59,065 nucleotides of DNA from Hoylesella enoeca JCM 12259 (GCF_000613405.1 NZ_BAIX01000012.1:1-59065); one strand, 5' to 3'; shown: positions 1 through 11,400, counted from the first letter of the stretch. The notes: generated by a model from the sequence alone, not told the origin. A program made the numbers and translations.

Positions 1-1
1 A

Positions 2-187
2 CTCGAGCCGCTGATCCGCAAGTTTGAGGAAGCCAACGGCATCGCCCCCTTGGTCTTACAGTTCACCGGCAAGACGCAAGGTTCGGGCAAAGACAAGACT
101 TATGAATTGGTTTACACCACCAACTCGCAGAAGAAGTTGTGGGTCAGGAAGGACAAAGACGGCGGACTACAAGAAGTGAAAAGGTGA
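2..187 (+). CDS. C-terminal fragment of an unknown protein
   Basis: An open frame runs in from the left edge and stops at TGA 185-187, giving 61 residues that begin LEPLIRKFEEANGIAPLVLQ and end GGLQEVKR. The mix of charged and hydrophobic residues and the codon use look like real coding sequence. I do not recognise the family. No membrane segment, signal or metal motif is visible in this piece. It converges on the M16 peptidase gene, and a bidirectional hairpin lies between them. Confidence 0.6.
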   Translation, partial: LEPLIRKFEEANGIAPLVLQFTGKTQGSGKDKTYELVYTTNSQKKLWVRKDKDGGLQEVKR

Positions 188-236
188 ATTAAAGGTGAAA
201 GGGTGAATTAAGGGTGAAAGGATGAAAGGATGAGGA
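181..236. repeat. Short GGTGAA-rich direct repeats
   Basis: Just after the stop codon the sequence repeats variants of AAGGTGAATT, GGGTGAAAGG and GGATGAAAGG about six times. It is a low-complexity purine run. The related word AAAGGGTGAAAAG forms one arm of the hairpin at 280-319. Confidence 0.5.
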
Positions 237-279
237 TTGGTTTGGTAGGTACAGTAGGTGGGCGGCGCGAATTAAATGG

Positions 280-319
280 AAAAGGGTGAAAAGAGGTTGG
301 AACTTCTTTTCACCCTTTT
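280..319. terminator. Bidirectional hairpin terminator between convergent genes
   Basis: AAAAGGGTGAAAAGA at 280-294 is matched perfectly by its reverse complement at 305-319, a 15-bp stem with a 10-base loop. The arms end in A and T runs, so both transcripts would carry a U tail. It lies between the rightward gene ending at 187 and the leftward peptidase gene ending at 342. Confidence 0.75.
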
Positions 320-341
320 GTGTGGGGATGTTTTACACAGA

Positions 342-3164
342 TCAGTTCTGTGGTAGCATAACGACTGATATACGATTGCCGCTTTGCAGAATTTGCTTCA
401 TCAAATTGCAGAGGTCTTGTGGTGTTTGCGATTTGATGATATCCTTGTAGCGGGCATGCAGATCAATGCCATATTTGCGATACATACTGATGACTCCGCT
501 CCAGTAAGCGTTGGTCTTGACGGCATTGTCCACATTTTTAAGCATATATTCTTTGACCTTGGCCAACATCGATGCATCGCAAGTGCGCGTCATTTCCTCG
601 GCTTCACGCTGAATGATTTGCAGGGCTGTGTCCTTTTTCTCAGGCTTCATCGGACAGGTCACAAGAATGGTATAGTCATGATAACCGTCTTCGATGGTCG
701 CATTACCCTCTGCACCGCACGAATAGGCAGCTCCGGCATCTTCGCGGATCGTTTTGAGGTAAACCATGCTGAGTATCTGACCGATCATATTTGCCCGCAC
801 CGCATTTTCGATCGTATAAGGCAGATCGGTGTTGTGCCATAGGATATAGGCTATTGCTTTTGGCGTCTCCATCTTGCGATAGAATGTGTTGTCAATGACT
901 CCCTTTTGGAACGACTTGATGAGATGTCCTTTCTCAATCTTTCCTTTGGCCGGAAGCGAAGCAATATAGCGACAGATGAGCTTGCGAAGTTGCGGTTCGT
1001 CAAAATCACCGATAAAACTGAATGTCCATGCTCGTGCATTGGCGGTGCGTTCACGGGCTATCTGCAAGATACGAGCATAATCGATCTTGGGCAGATCATC
1101 CATCAAAACGGGTTCGAGTCGTGGATTATGGCCATAAATCGTGGCAGCCAGCGAGTCTCCAAAAATGACATCGTGGGAGAGATTGCGATTTTTAAGAACG
1201 ATTTTCCACGAGTCTATCAACTTGTTGAAGGCTTTATCGTCACGCGTAATATCGGTGAAATAGAGGTGTACCAATTGGAGCATCGTTTCGACATCGCGTT
1301 TGGATGAAGAACCACCGACACCGGTATAGAGATCTCCGATGGAGAGATGAGCATTGGCTATCTTTCCGGCCAGAATTTTGGGGAGTTCCATACTGGGGAA
1401 TCCGCCCAAGCCGCTGATGCCGATAATATCATCAAACACAGCGAGGTTGACATAATCTTTGGGACCGTAAAGCGACTTTCCGCCATAACCTGCGGCAGAG
1501 AGATAGACTTGATCTTTCTTGAAGTCGGTCTTCTTTAATACCACCGTTACACCATTAGACAGGGTTAGTTCGGTATAATCGAACTTATCATTCTTCTTTT
1601 CTTTGACGATTCGGCCAGGTTTGGGTAACTTGGTCATCAACGGTTGACTCTTGACAGTGTCCACATAAGGAGTGAGCTTGGCGCTTCGGGCAGAATGTAC
1701 AGCTTCGAGCAATGCTTCACGAGTGGGGTAGACATTGCCTTCTTTCTCGTTATTGAAGTTGACAATGACCATATTACGATCCGTTTTCGGCAACAGTTGC
1801 GGGAGGATTGCATTGATATCACTCAGTGGTATCATCGGGACTAGTTCTTTCATGATCTGATAATAGTCCTCGAAAGCAGGAATTGGCTCATTGGATAGGA
1901 AGTTGCCTTTGTAGTCGTCGGCAAATGAAGCACTGCTTCGCTTGTCACGACTGTTGTATGCCTTATCAAGTCCGCTAAGAATATTAGCCTTGGCACGATC
2001 GTATTCGGCTTGTGTAAACCCGAATTCTGAGGCACGATAGGCTTCGACCAATGCAGCTTGAATGGCAATGGCGGTCTTTTCAATATCTTTCGGTGCGGCA
2101 CTGATCGTGAACGCATTCTTGGTTTTGGCAAAGATAAAAGATCCGTCTCCGGCACTGGCACCGATAAAAGGACATTCGGGCTTTTGTGCCACTTCGGCGT
2201 ATCGATCATTGAGCATCCCGAGTGCTAAGTTTTTGACATAATTGGCAACGATGTAATCCATCTTGCCTTTAAGAGAGTCGGGCCACGCTTCATGTTTGAA
2301 CATCACCTCTACGACACTGTTAGACTGCTCCTTGTCTTTATCGATGACAATGATGGGCTGTTCGTTGTCTGGTACCGGTTCGTCCTGTATGGGTGCCATC
2401 TTATCGGGATTCTTGATAGACCCGAAGAGTTTCTTGATCATCGCCTCCGTGTGATTGACATCTATGTCGCCTACGACAATGATACCCTGATTGGACGGAT
2501 GGTACCACTTCTCATAATAGTCGCGCAGTTCTTTGGGCTTGAAGTTATCCACCACGCTCATCAATCCGATCGGGAAGCGCACACCATACTTGGAACCAGA
2601 ATACAATGTCGGGAGATTGCGTTCCAACATACGTGAATTCGCACTGGTTCGTTCGCGCCATTCTTCGTGAATGACACCGCGCTCTTTATCGATCTCAACA
2701 GGGTCGAGTGTGAGTGCACTGGCCCAATCATGCAAGATCAATAGACAAGAGTCCAACGCACTTTGACGAGTGGTAGGTACATTGGAGATATTATAAACGG
2801 TCTGATCGATGGATGTGTAAGCATTCAGGTCGCCTCCGAACTTTACACCAAGCGTCTCACAATAACGAATCAGCTCATTTCCCTTAAAGTGATCAGTACC
2901 ATTGAAACACATGTGCTCGAGAAAGTGTGCCAATCCACGTTGACTTTCTTCCTCTTGAATGGATCCCACTTTTTGAGCAATATAGAAGTCGGCACGATGT
3001 TCGGGCCAGTTATTATAACGAATATAATACTTCAATCCATTAGGCAATGTACCGATGCGCACAGCTGTGTCGACCGGTATCGGGGGAATCTGTGTTTGTG
3101 CGACCACTTGAAAAGAGGTCAGCACAAACATTCCCAATAGAGTTTTTCTTAGACTTTTCATCAT
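342..3164 (-). CDS. M16 family zinc metallopeptidase (pitrilysin/insulinase type), exported
   Basis: The 940-residue protein has the size of a two-module M16 peptidase. Residues 1-22 form a signal peptide ending VVAQ, so it acts in the periplasm or outside the cell. The inverted zinc motif HFLEH is at about residues 80-84, with the likely third ligand Glu161 in KERGVI. Residues 1-480 form the active half and the rest is the non-catalytic half typical of the family, which cuts peptides inside a closed chamber. An alternative start is the second Met at 3161. It is the last gene of the leftward susC operon, 9 bases after the previous stop. Inference: it cuts polypeptides whose fragments are imported by the SusCD pair. 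Confidence 0.93.
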   Translation of the reverse strand: MMKSLRKTLLGMFVLTSFQVVAQTQIPPIPVDTAVRIGTLPNGLKYYIRYNNWPEHRADFYIAQKVGSIQEEESQRGLAHFLEHMCFNGTDHFKGNELIRYCETLGVKFGGDLNAYTSIDQTVYNISNVPTTRQSALDSCLLILHDWASALTLDPVEIDKERGVIHEEWRERTSANSRMLERNLPTLYSGSKYGVRFPIGLMSVVDNFKPKELRDYYEKWYHPSNQGIIVVGDIDVNHTEAMIKKLFGSIKNPDKMAPIQDEPVPDNEQPIIVIDKDKEQSNSVVEVMFKHEAWPDSLKGKMDYIVANYVKNLALGMLNDRYAEVAQKPECPFIGASAGDGSFIFAKTKNAFTISAAPKDIEKTAIAIQAALVEAYRASEFGFTQAEYDRAKANILSGLDKAYNSRDKRSSASFADDYKGNFLSNEPIPAFEDYYQIMKELVPMIPLSDINAILPQLLPKTDRNMVIVNFNNEKEGNVYPTREALLEAVHSARSAKLTPYVDTVKSQPLMTKLPKPGRIVKEKKNDKFDYTELTLSNGVTVVLKKTDFKKDQVYLSAAGYGGKSLYGPKDYVNLAVFDDIIGISGLGGFPSMELPKILAGKIANAHLSIGDLYTGVGGSSSKRDVETMLQLVHLYFTDITRDDKAFNKLIDSWKIVLKNRNLSHDVIFGDSLAATIYGHNPRLEPVLMDDLPKIDYARILQIARERTANARAWTFSFIGDFDEPQLRKLICRYIASLPAKGKIEKGHLIKSFQKGVIDNTFYRKMETPKAIAYILWHNTDLPYTIENAVRANMIGQILSMVYLKTIREDAGAAYSCGAEGNATIEDGYHDYTILVTCPMKPEKKDTALQIIQREAEEMTRTCDASMLAKVKEYMLKNVDNAVKTNAYWSGVISMYRKYGIDLHARYKDIIKSQTPQDLCNLMKQILQSGNRISVVMLPQN

Positions 3165-3173
3165 CTGTCAATC

Positions 3174-4271
3174 TTATTTTTTAGCAGGTGTGGTAAACTT
3201 CACTGTCTGTAAACGCCCCCATTGGCCATCTATATTCTTCGCTATTGAACAGGCAATGTAGGTTGTATTCGGCATTGCATTCCATTGCGCTTTATCAACA
3301 CGATATTGGTTCCAATAAGGATCATTTGGAACTTCTTTCTGTAACATTTTGATTACACCTTCTTCTCCCATGTCCGGCTTGTTAAACGCCTCCTCGGTAA
3401 TGATGAGATCACGGTGAAGCGAAGCCTGATCATTAGGCGTGTAAACTACCATTTGGAAATAACCGGTAGACTCACTGCCACCGAATTCGCCGATTTTAAT
3501 GGAAACGGAAGCCTCGCCTTTACCACCGAGTTTCTTAGTCGTCACAGGTATTTTGGTTATCTCTTGGAAGATACCATTCTTGTCCCATGGCAATACGCAT
3601 AGTTCATAGGCTGTATTAGGAATCATTCCGCGCCATGTGTAAACCTTTTCTGTCGTATAATCTTTTCCGCTGAACTGCTTGATCATATCATACGCATTCG
3701 AGAAGCCCATCATATGACCATGCTGTTCGAGAGTCTTTTCAATTGTTCCAGCTTCAAATTCACAAATAGCAAATCCTGCCACTTCTGCATTAGGGGTAAA
3801 CTTGATGGTTACACTGTCCGGACCAAGCGCAATGACTTGCCCCACAACCTCAGGAGAAACAAAACCTTGCCGCCTTGGAGCAATGAAAGAGACACGCTCA
3901 ACTTTCCCGACTTTCCCATCTTTATCATAACCTAAACTGATCAAAGTATATTCTTTTTCGGGCACAACAACAAGTCCGAAATCCACAAGTTTTTTATCCT
4001 TGATATCGTCTGTATATTTCTGCTTTTTCTGATTACTAAAATAGTCTGCAATATTATCATCTCCAATCATCGAAGCAATGTCCGAAGTAAAGAGGGCGAG
4101 ACAATAAGCTTGACACTCAGGAGACTTTTTAAGTGAAAATGTCGGTGCAGCTGATTTAGCTGCATTGACGGTAAGTTTCACTGTCACTTTTTCGTTCTTT
4201 TCTGCCGCATTAAGAGCAAATACGGACATAAACAACAGCATAATGCTGCTGATGCATTTTCTTGAAATCAT
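3174..4271 (-). CDS. Exported protein with fibronectin-III-like repeats, function unknown
   Basis: 365 residues. A signal peptide (MISRKCISSIMLLFMSVFAL, cut near LNAA) precedes a mature region with strand-rich, fibronectin type III-like segments. Phrases such as NTAYELCVLPWDKNG and NTTYIACSIAKNIDGQWG recur at similar spacing and suggest two or three such modules. No catalytic motif is visible. There is no lipobox, so it is probably a soluble periplasmic or secreted protein. It sits between the PKD-like lipoprotein and the M16 peptidase in the same operon, which suggests substrate binding or a helper role. That role is inferred from position only. Confidence 0.8.
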   Translation of the reverse strand: MISRKCISSIMLLFMSVFALNAAEKNEKVTVKLTVNAAKSAAPTFSLKKSPECQAYCLALFTSDIASMIGDDNIADYFSNQKKQKYTDDIKDKKLVDFGLVVVPEKEYTLISLGYDKDGKVGKVERVSFIAPRRQGFVSPEVVGQVIALGPDSVTIKFTPNAEVAGFAICEFEAGTIEKTLEQHGHMMGFSNAYDMIKQFSGKDYTTEKVYTWRGMIPNTAYELCVLPWDKNGIFQEITKIPVTTKKLGGKGEASVSIKIGEFGGSESTGYFQMVVYTPNDQASLHRDLIITEEAFNKPDMGEEGVIKMLQKEVPNDPYWNQYRVDKAQWNAMPNTTYIACSIAKNIDGQWGRLQTVKFTTPAKK

Positions 4272-4347
4272 ATTTTTATATTTATCTGTGAATAATCAAA
4301 GATGGCAAGGGGCACACAATGTGCTGCCCCTTGCAACCCATTGTTAG

Positions 4348-6024
4348 TTAATACATATCATAGTATGCACTTATAACTCCCAGCTGCTTAATGGAAACAA
4401 CTTTTCCACCAACATTATATTTCTTGAGAAAACGAGGTGCAGGTAAATCCATTACGTTGTAAATCAAAATATCACCGTTCTCACATCCAACAATCAGATG
4501 AGGATAATCCATTATATCCACATAAGCAGTCTCCCTATCATAAGTTATAAAAGTAATCTTAGAAGTAATACCTTCAAGTGGCAATTTTTCTATCCGCACA
4601 GTTGAAGACGCCCAAGTAGAACCTCGGACAATTGCATAAACCTCTTTACCCTCAGAGAATAAATCATAATAGGCTTTTAATCTATTCGTGATACGTTCTC
4701 CTGCGGCCACAAGAAATTTCGTATCCTTGTTAAGATGATGTCCCTCAACTTCATAAGGAAAATAGTAAGTGTACGCCATCGGAATATTCAAACGTCGTCC
4801 ACGATTGTCTATCGTAAATGTTCCTACCATCGATTTACCTCCTGTGTTATAATAAATCTGGAACCAGCTGTTGTTGTAATCATAATACTGACCTCCATTG
4901 ATATTAGTTAAGAACAATACTTCCGCATCTTCCGGCATCTCCATAATTGGAGCACCTTGCCAATTAGGATAACTCAATGTGGTCATCCAGCTACGATAGC
5001 TACCGTAAGTTCCTTCTAAGGAGGTGGCAATAACCACTCTTCGGTTTTTCTCATCATAGCAAGGAATATTGGTAATTCCCCAGCAAGTATGTCCAAATGA
5101 AGTGATCTTATAGCCTTTCTCATCAAGATAGTAAGGTTCGGTAAGGAATTTACCACCCAAATAATTCTTTGACATCTGGCGGGTAAACACTCTTCCATCT
5201 TGTGTTGCTACCCAGGTAAATGCCGGTGATTCAGATCCACCGACTTCCTGGTCTCGCCGTGCACTGACCTTAAAATTAGTAGGTGTTCCATCAGCAAATC
5301 TTGAACTTAAATCCCATACCTTTTTCAGGGTAGAAGCATCAAATACCGACGCATCTCCTTCTTGTGTGGTAACCGTAATTGAACCCGTTTTACTTACATT
5401 TTTTGCAAAAGCAACATCCAATTGCTTCGGTGTTCCTGGGATGTCTCCTGCCATGTTTGGTTTAAGTTTGAAGTCTTGAACCGTAAACTTCCCACTCGCA
5501 TCTCGTGTATATCGTAAACTCATTACAGACAGAGTACCAATATTAGGTGTTTCTGGCGATTTTACAGAATAGACAATAAAATCTCCATCTGCAATTGGTG
5601 GATAAAGAAAGATTGTCGTCTTTGCTTTAAACGAGACACCGGTAGATTTTTCAATGATTGCAAAATCTCCGTTCAAGTAAGTTTCCGTAGGATAATCTTC
5701 TAATCCAAGCCGTTTCATGAACTCTTCGGTCGGAATAATCTCTGTCAACTTATCAGAAAAAACTTTTCCATTATACCGCCATTCGTAGCGTACTTCCTGG
5801 CTGCGTTGTAACGAATCCAAATTACCCCAATTGAACACTTTCGAAGCGTCTATTTTTGTATTAGATCCACCACGTCCAACAATTTGGATTGGCTTAGAAG
5901 ATACATCAATCAACCACGTAGGCGGTTTCAACGATTCATATTTATAATTGCCATCATCACTGAAACACGAACCCAGCAATATCGGCATAAGCATCCATAC
6001 AATGGCATATTTTATCTTTCTCAT
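4348..6024 (-). CDS. PKD-like family surface lipoprotein
   Basis: The start at 6024 is preferred over 6057 because it puts a clean lipoprotein signal at the N-terminus (MRKIKYAIVWMLMPILLGSC, lipid Cys20) and avoids overlap with the upstream stop at 6050. The mature start FSDDGNYKY and the following strand-rich region match the PKD-like family of lipoproteins encoded beside SusC/SusD in Bacteroidales. The middle and C-terminal parts (about residues 200-558) look like a beta-propeller or other repeated beta structure. Expected location is the outer membrane surface, contacting the receptor or ligand. The ligand cannot be read from sequence. Confidence 0.85.
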   Translation of the reverse strand: MRKIKYAIVWMLMPILLGSCFSDDGNYKYESLKPPTWLIDVSSKPIQIVGRGGSNTKIDASKVFNWGNLDSLQRSQEVRYEWRYNGKVFSDKLTEIIPTEEFMKRLGLEDYPTETYLNGDFAIIEKSTGVSFKAKTTIFLYPPIADGDFIVYSVKSPETPNIGTLSVMSLRYTRDASGKFTVQDFKLKPNMAGDIPGTPKQLDVAFAKNVSKTGSITVTTQEGDASVFDASTLKKVWDLSSRFADGTPTNFKVSARRDQEVGGSESPAFTWVATQDGRVFTRQMSKNYLGGKFLTEPYYLDEKGYKITSFGHTCWGITNIPCYDEKNRRVVIATSLEGTYGSYRSWMTTLSYPNWQGAPIMEMPEDAEVLFLTNINGGQYYDYNNSWFQIYYNTGGKSMVGTFTIDNRGRRLNIPMAYTYYFPYEVEGHHLNKDTKFLVAAGERITNRLKAYYDLFSEGKEVYAIVRGSTWASSTVRIEKLPLEGITSKITFITYDRETAYVDIMDYPHLIVGCENGDILIYNVMDLPAPRFLKKYNVGGKVVSIKQLGVISAYYDMY

Positions 6025-6049
6025 AATGCTTGATATTAATAGATATAGG

Positions 6050-6805
6050 TTATACATTTACCGTCATAATACTTCCATCCTCTTCCTTTGCTTGATCGGG
6101 ATGATCTGTTAGCCACTTCTTGAATTTCATTACAAGCTGTATTGCTTTATAAGGAGCTGTTTTCAGCATCTCCTCATTCAGTGTTGCTCCCGGATCGATA
6201 TATAGTAGGAATAACTTATATTTACGACTTGAATATGTGCCAAACAAATTATTGGTTACCTCCGTATCCCACCATTCTGGTTTCACGGCATCACGTATGA
6301 GAGTCACGATAGCTCGTATACGCTCTGTCTGTCCCAATCGTAGATCACCCATAGGCACAAGTTCTACAGTAAGTCTTACTCCATGCGGCATATCTTTAAG
6401 TCGTGCCGATCTATACATCTTGATAGCGATGGTATCGCTTCTATTAGTTGCACCCTCAGCAGCAGGACGCGCTCTAAAAGTATAATGATCTGCCAACTTA
6501 TATTCATCAGAGGTCGCTGTCGTCATCTCAGGCACAACCTTTAATTGGAACATTTCATCCTTTGTCAAATCTCTTCCTGCCATATTGACAACAACCTGAG
6601 CCTCTAACTCATTCACATCGTCGGCATAGAAAAAGAAAGATGCAAGTGTAGAATCTGCCTTTTCTTTTCCCGGTGACGCCGCGTCTTTATAGAATTTCTC
6701 AAAGTAGATATAATGTTCGTCTCCAAAAGTAGTCAGACTTTCTTCCTGGCAGGAGGAAAATAGTAATAGTGCTGTCAACGATAGAAAATACAAATACTGT
6801 TTCAT
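6050..6805 (-). CDS. DUF4843 domain lipoprotein
   Basis: 251 residues. Signal and lipobox MKQYLYFLSLTALLLFSSC give lipid Cys19. The mature protein matches the DUF4843 type: an early HYIYFEKFYKD segment, two beta-sandwich stretches, then a C-terminal region with VKPEWWDTEVTNNLFGTYS. Proteins of this type are nearly always encoded just after SusD and before a PKD-like lipoprotein, as here. The role is unknown and probably an accessory surface subunit. The gene lies between the SusD and PKD-like lipoprotein genes with short spacers, so co-transcription is likely. Confidence 0.85.
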   Translation of the reverse strand: MKQYLYFLSLTALLLFSSCQEESLTTFGDEHYIYFEKFYKDAASPGKEKADSTLASFFFYADDVNELEAQVVVNMAGRDLTKDEMFQLKVVPEMTTATSDEYKLADHYTFRARPAAEGATNRSDTIAIKMYRSARLKDMPHGVRLTVELVPMGDLRLGQTERIRAIVTLIRDAVKPEWWDTEVTNNLFGTYSSRKYKLFLLYIDPGATLNEEMLKTAPYKAIQLVMKFKKWLTDHPDQAKEEDGSIMTVNV

Positions 6806-6825
6806 AATCGAATACTGTTTTAAGA

Positions 6826-8442
6826 TTATCTTGTTTCGTCAATAGGTATCGGAAGTACACTTTCGGCGTTGGTAAAGGGAACAACATTTCCATTATCCCG
6901 TTTAACGCCTGCATTTAATCGCTTATAAAGATAAAATAGCTGTCCTTCGCTAATCCATTCGCGCTGTCCTTCACGTACCAAGTCTTTTACAAAGTCGTCA
7001 AATGAGTTTTGCACCGGCAAATTATACTCGCGCAATCCTCTTTTCTCACGCATCGTATTCAAAATTTCGTATGCACCGGCAAAGTTGTTCTTTCGCGCCT
7101 CGCATTCGGCAATAATATATCTCATCTCCGAAGTACGTAGCAGAGGAAAGATATTAATGGTACGATCACGTTCTTTTGTGTCTTTTTCTTTAATATACCA
7201 CTTGGTAGAAAGAGGATTTCCATAAGAACCTGACGGTTCGTAGATGAGGCGCTTAGCTCGAATATCCGTTCCAGACTCGTCTACTCCACCGGTCGTCTTG
7301 AAAATATCCTGTCCATTTTTATTGATGACACACAGATTATACTGTGCCGGACTCTGCTTCACACGTGGGAACTGGGCTTCCAAGGTAGACAGTTTATTCT
7401 CCATCTCATTGTCTCGATATAAACCCATTATTAAATTACCAACCATTCTTATATCACGCATTTGCTCTGGCTGCTCATCCCAAGAAAAAGCGAAGTTCTC
7501 ATCTTTAAATGGGCTGTATGTAGTAGACTGTGCTCCTGAAAAGGTTGCATTAAGTATCTCTTCGGCATAAGCCTTAGCCTTGTCCAAAGAGGTTGGGTCG
7601 TAAGTGCCATTATATTGATAAACTCTTGCAAGCAATGCAGTAACAGCCCAATAAGAGAAGCGATAGCCTCGGCCAAGGAAAAACTCGTCAACCTTACTTT
7701 TATCGGCTGCCCCTTCCATTCCATAACTCAATTCATTATAGAATCGAGCATTTCCCGATACACTTGCGCTCAGTCCTAATGGTGTTTCATCAAAGGTCTT
7801 TACCAAAGCCCGTGCTTCTTCTAAGTCGGCAATAATCTTATCCAGTGTTTCCTTAACCGTAATATGCTGTGCCTGTGTATTTGGAAAGTCAGTTATATAC
7901 GGAATATACACTCTGCCATCATCATTAACAGGAGCAGGAGCAAAAAGACGTAACATATCGAAATGCAGGAAAGCTCTTACAGCCTTGGCCTCACCGAGAA
8001 TAGTATTCTTCTCTATTTCTCCTTGACTGAACTTATCGTTGCCCTCTCCCTCAATATTCTGAATGAGGTTGTTAGCAGAAGCAATAATATTGAATGCTTT
8101 CAGCCAGAGTTGATCGAGCTGCGGGCGCAAGTCTTTATTACTATACTCGCGCTTGCCAGCAGCAATCAAGACCGTACTATTCAAATCCGCAGTGGGAACA
8201 TTCAGACTGTACTGATTAGAGAAGAAATCGACAAGTCCGAATTGTAGATTTGCTCCATAAAGATCATCGGTGACCATATTCTTGTATAGTCCATGCAGAG
8301 CCGAGCGATAACCGTCGCCTGTTTCAAATAGTTCCTCGGATGTAGAACGTCCTTCCACCGGAACATCCAACCAGTCACTACAGCTGACGAACATTATCGA
8401 CAACAAACCTGCCATTAATATTGAATATTTTATCTGTTTCAT
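6826..8442 (-). CDS. SusD/RagB family nutrient-binding outer membrane lipoprotein
   Basis: The start at 8442 gives MKQIKYSILMAGLLSIMFVS then Cys21 followed by SDWLDVPVEG, a standard SusD N-terminus. The upstream Met at 8478 would overlap the susC stop and hide the signal. The 538-residue protein has the SusD helical TPR scaffold, the typical RAFLHFDMLRLFAPAP segment at about 165-180, and the C-terminal pattern RMRYIIAECEAR / REGQREWISEGQLFYLYKR. It forms the lid over the SusC barrel and captures the ligand. Here the operon carries a peptidase and no glycan enzyme, so a peptide ligand (RagB-like) is more likely than a polysaccharide. Confidence 0.93.
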   Translation of the reverse strand: MKQIKYSILMAGLLSIMFVSCSDWLDVPVEGRSTSEELFETGDGYRSALHGLYKNMVTDDLYGANLQFGLVDFFSNQYSLNVPTADLNSTVLIAAGKREYSNKDLRPQLDQLWLKAFNIIASANNLIQNIEGEGNDKFSQGEIEKNTILGEAKAVRAFLHFDMLRLFAPAPVNDDGRVYIPYITDFPNTQAQHITVKETLDKIIADLEEARALVKTFDETPLGLSASVSGNARFYNELSYGMEGAADKSKVDEFFLGRGYRFSYWAVTALLARVYQYNGTYDPTSLDKAKAYAEEILNATFSGAQSTTYSPFKDENFAFSWDEQPEQMRDIRMVGNLIMGLYRDNEMENKLSTLEAQFPRVKQSPAQYNLCVINKNGQDIFKTTGGVDESGTDIRAKRLIYEPSGSYGNPLSTKWYIKEKDTKERDRTINIFPLLRTSEMRYIIAECEARKNNFAGAYEILNTMREKRGLREYNLPVQNSFDDFVKDLVREGQREWISEGQLFYLYKRLNAGVKRDNGNVVPFTNAESVLPIPIDETR

Positions 8443-8464
8443 ATTCTTGAGCATTAATAAAGTA

Positions 8465-11400
8465 TTAGTAACTTGCACGCAGACTTATACTGTAAGTATG
8501 TGCATAAGGATAAGAGAGGCCACGCTCAACCTTAACCGTACTCCACTTGGCTAAATCAGAGGCATTAAACGCTACGGACAGCGCACTGAGTTTGAGTTTC
8601 GATGCAAATTTCTTACCAAAATCATAGCCTATGGCCAAACTATTGAAATGAATATAGTTATCATTCTGTACAAAGCGAGATGTGGCATTGGTGTAACCAT
8701 TTTCACGCAACCCATAATAAGGAGACACATCGCCCACCTTACGCCATCGCTCCGTAATGATACGACGGTCTACATTCGAGTTCTTTATATCGGCATTTTC
8801 CACCTTCGAAACTAATGTATGATTATAGTACTGACCACCAAAAGCATAAAGGAATGAGGCGTTAACAAAAAAGCCTTTATAAGCAACATTGAAACCGAAT
8901 GAGCCTTGAGCATCCGGTCTTGTATCACCGCAAACCACCATATCAGCCGAATTCCATTCTTTGGTTATTGTTCCATCTTTTTTCAAGAATAATTCTTTTC
9001 CGGTTGCCGGATCTATACCCAATGAACGAACGGCATAAATGGCAGAGGTAGAAGCACCGACATAGTAAAGAATAGGAGGAACAGAGCCACCGCCTCCCGA
9101 ATGTTCCGAACTGTAATTGTCGCGTATTTTCTTATTATATTCTTCTATCGACTCATTTAATTTAGTTATTTTGTTTGTGTTGGCTCCCATTGTAGCATTT
9201 AACACCGCTGACCAGTCGCGATTACGGAAAAGTGTAATATTCGTTTTAAGTTCAAAACCTTTATTAACCACCGCACCGACATTACCTTGGTAAGATGTAA
9301 AACCCGATGATGGACGAATGCGTATCTGGTCGATCATACGGTCTGTCATCTTTCTATAATACGTCGCCTCTATGTAGAATCGCCCTTTAAAAAGTTCAGC
9401 AGTAAGACCGAAATCCAATGTCTTCGTTAGCTCCCACGACAAATTCGGGTTACCTATTGAAGAAAGATTAACAGCAGGACCAGTATAATACCACGACGAA
9501 GTATCTACCTCATAGCTGGTGACGACATCAAAGCGTGAGAAACTAACCTTACCAGTGGTTCCATAAGTTCCTCTCAATCGCAGAGAATTGATCCAGGGAA
9601 TGGATTTGATGAACTTATAATTGTGCGCATTCAGACCTAAACCGATAGAAGCGAAAGGAGCAAAGCGTTTATCCGGTGAGAAATTTGACGAACCATCAAG
9701 GCGGAACGATGCATCCAGCAGATATATCTCATTAAAAGTATAGTTGAGTGCTGCTAACCAGCCGAATGTACGTGTGGTAGATTCTGTTTCTCTTGTCTTC
9801 TGAGGCTGCTGTGCTGCGTAAATAGGTTTGTTAAGACTACCGATATTGAAACCTTCCAATTGGTAAGATGTTGATTTGCCGATCTGTTCCTGTACATCAA
9901 GACCACCCGACAGATTAACAAAGTGATTGGCAAATCGCTTGTTATAATAGAGCATAACATTGGTTTTCCACTGCAACGACGTATTGTTACTGGTGTCAAG
10001 TGTTCCTTTCTTATTATTACTAAGCGACCTAAACACAGGGTCTTTCGGATCTTTAAAATTCCTTGTCTCTTCTTTTATTTGGCTCACACTGAATGTACCC
10101 CGTACATAGAAATTCTGAGCAAAGTAAATGTTCACGCCCAAATTATTGGTTATATCAGTCGTATTACCTCGCCCTGAGTAGCTATGCAGATACTGCTCCT
10201 GCCACAGTGGGTTTGTTATCTTTGACATTGGCAATGTGCTCAGATATTTACCGTCTTCACCATAGATAGCATCATAGGGTTCTAGCTTGGCATAACTGCC
10301 GAAATTACCAAAGGGAGAATTCTCATAAGTAGAATGGTTCAATGTTACTTGATTCTGTATCTGCAACCATTCTTTCAGACGATAGTCTATCATCATTCCT
10401 GCTCCATAACGATCACGGTAAGAACCTTTCATCACACCTGCATTCTTATCATAATTCACATTGAGCATATAGCGCATAGAGTTCACACCTCCAGAGAGCG
10501 AAACATCATTACGCCAGTTATATGCATTGCGCAATGGACGTGAAAGCCAATCGGTATTAACACCACGGCGTACTTCATTCAACTTGTTATTGAATTCAAT
10601 TTCTTTGTCAATGGTAGACGATATATCATAACCTTCGTAGAGACCGGCATCTTTCTCTACCTGCAACTTTTCGGCGGCACTGGTTAGATTGTAATCTGAA
10701 AGATCTGGGAAAGTAAGCTCGGCAGTTGAATTATAGTCAATGCGTATCTCTCCTACTTTCGGCGGAACACTCGTAACAACAACGACTCCGTTTGCAGCAC
10801 GTGAACCGTAAAGAGCTGTTGCTGCAGCATCTTTGAGGATAGTGATACTCTGGATACGGTTAATATCCATATCATAGATTTTTTGCACACTCACTTCAAA
10901 TCCGTCAAGCATAAAGATAGGCATATTAGGATTATCGCGTAAGTTCGTACGACGGGTAAGCGCTTGTCCATTAGCATCAAACTCTTGACGTGTTATATTT
11001 GATGCGCCACGGATATTAATCTCATTGATATGGTTAGGATCAGAACCAAACCCAGCATTGTCGAGAATACGGAACGAAGGATCGAACACCTGCAAGGCTT
11101 TCACTGCATCCTTAACATTCACCTTTTTCAGCTCATCGGCCGTTACAACAGTCGCTGTACCTGTAAAACTGTTCTTTTTCAGTTTTTGAAAACCCGTTAC
11201 CACAACTTGATCTATTTGTGCAGCATTCTCTTCCAAATAGATCGTGAAGTGACGTTTTTTTCCAACAGTAAACTGACGCTGTTTAAAACCGATGTACGTA
11301 ACTTGGAAAACATCCGTAGGAGAACATCCGTTAATAGTGAAGCGACCACTACTATTGGTTACAGTTCCTTTGACCCCATTTTTCGCTCGCACGGTTGCTC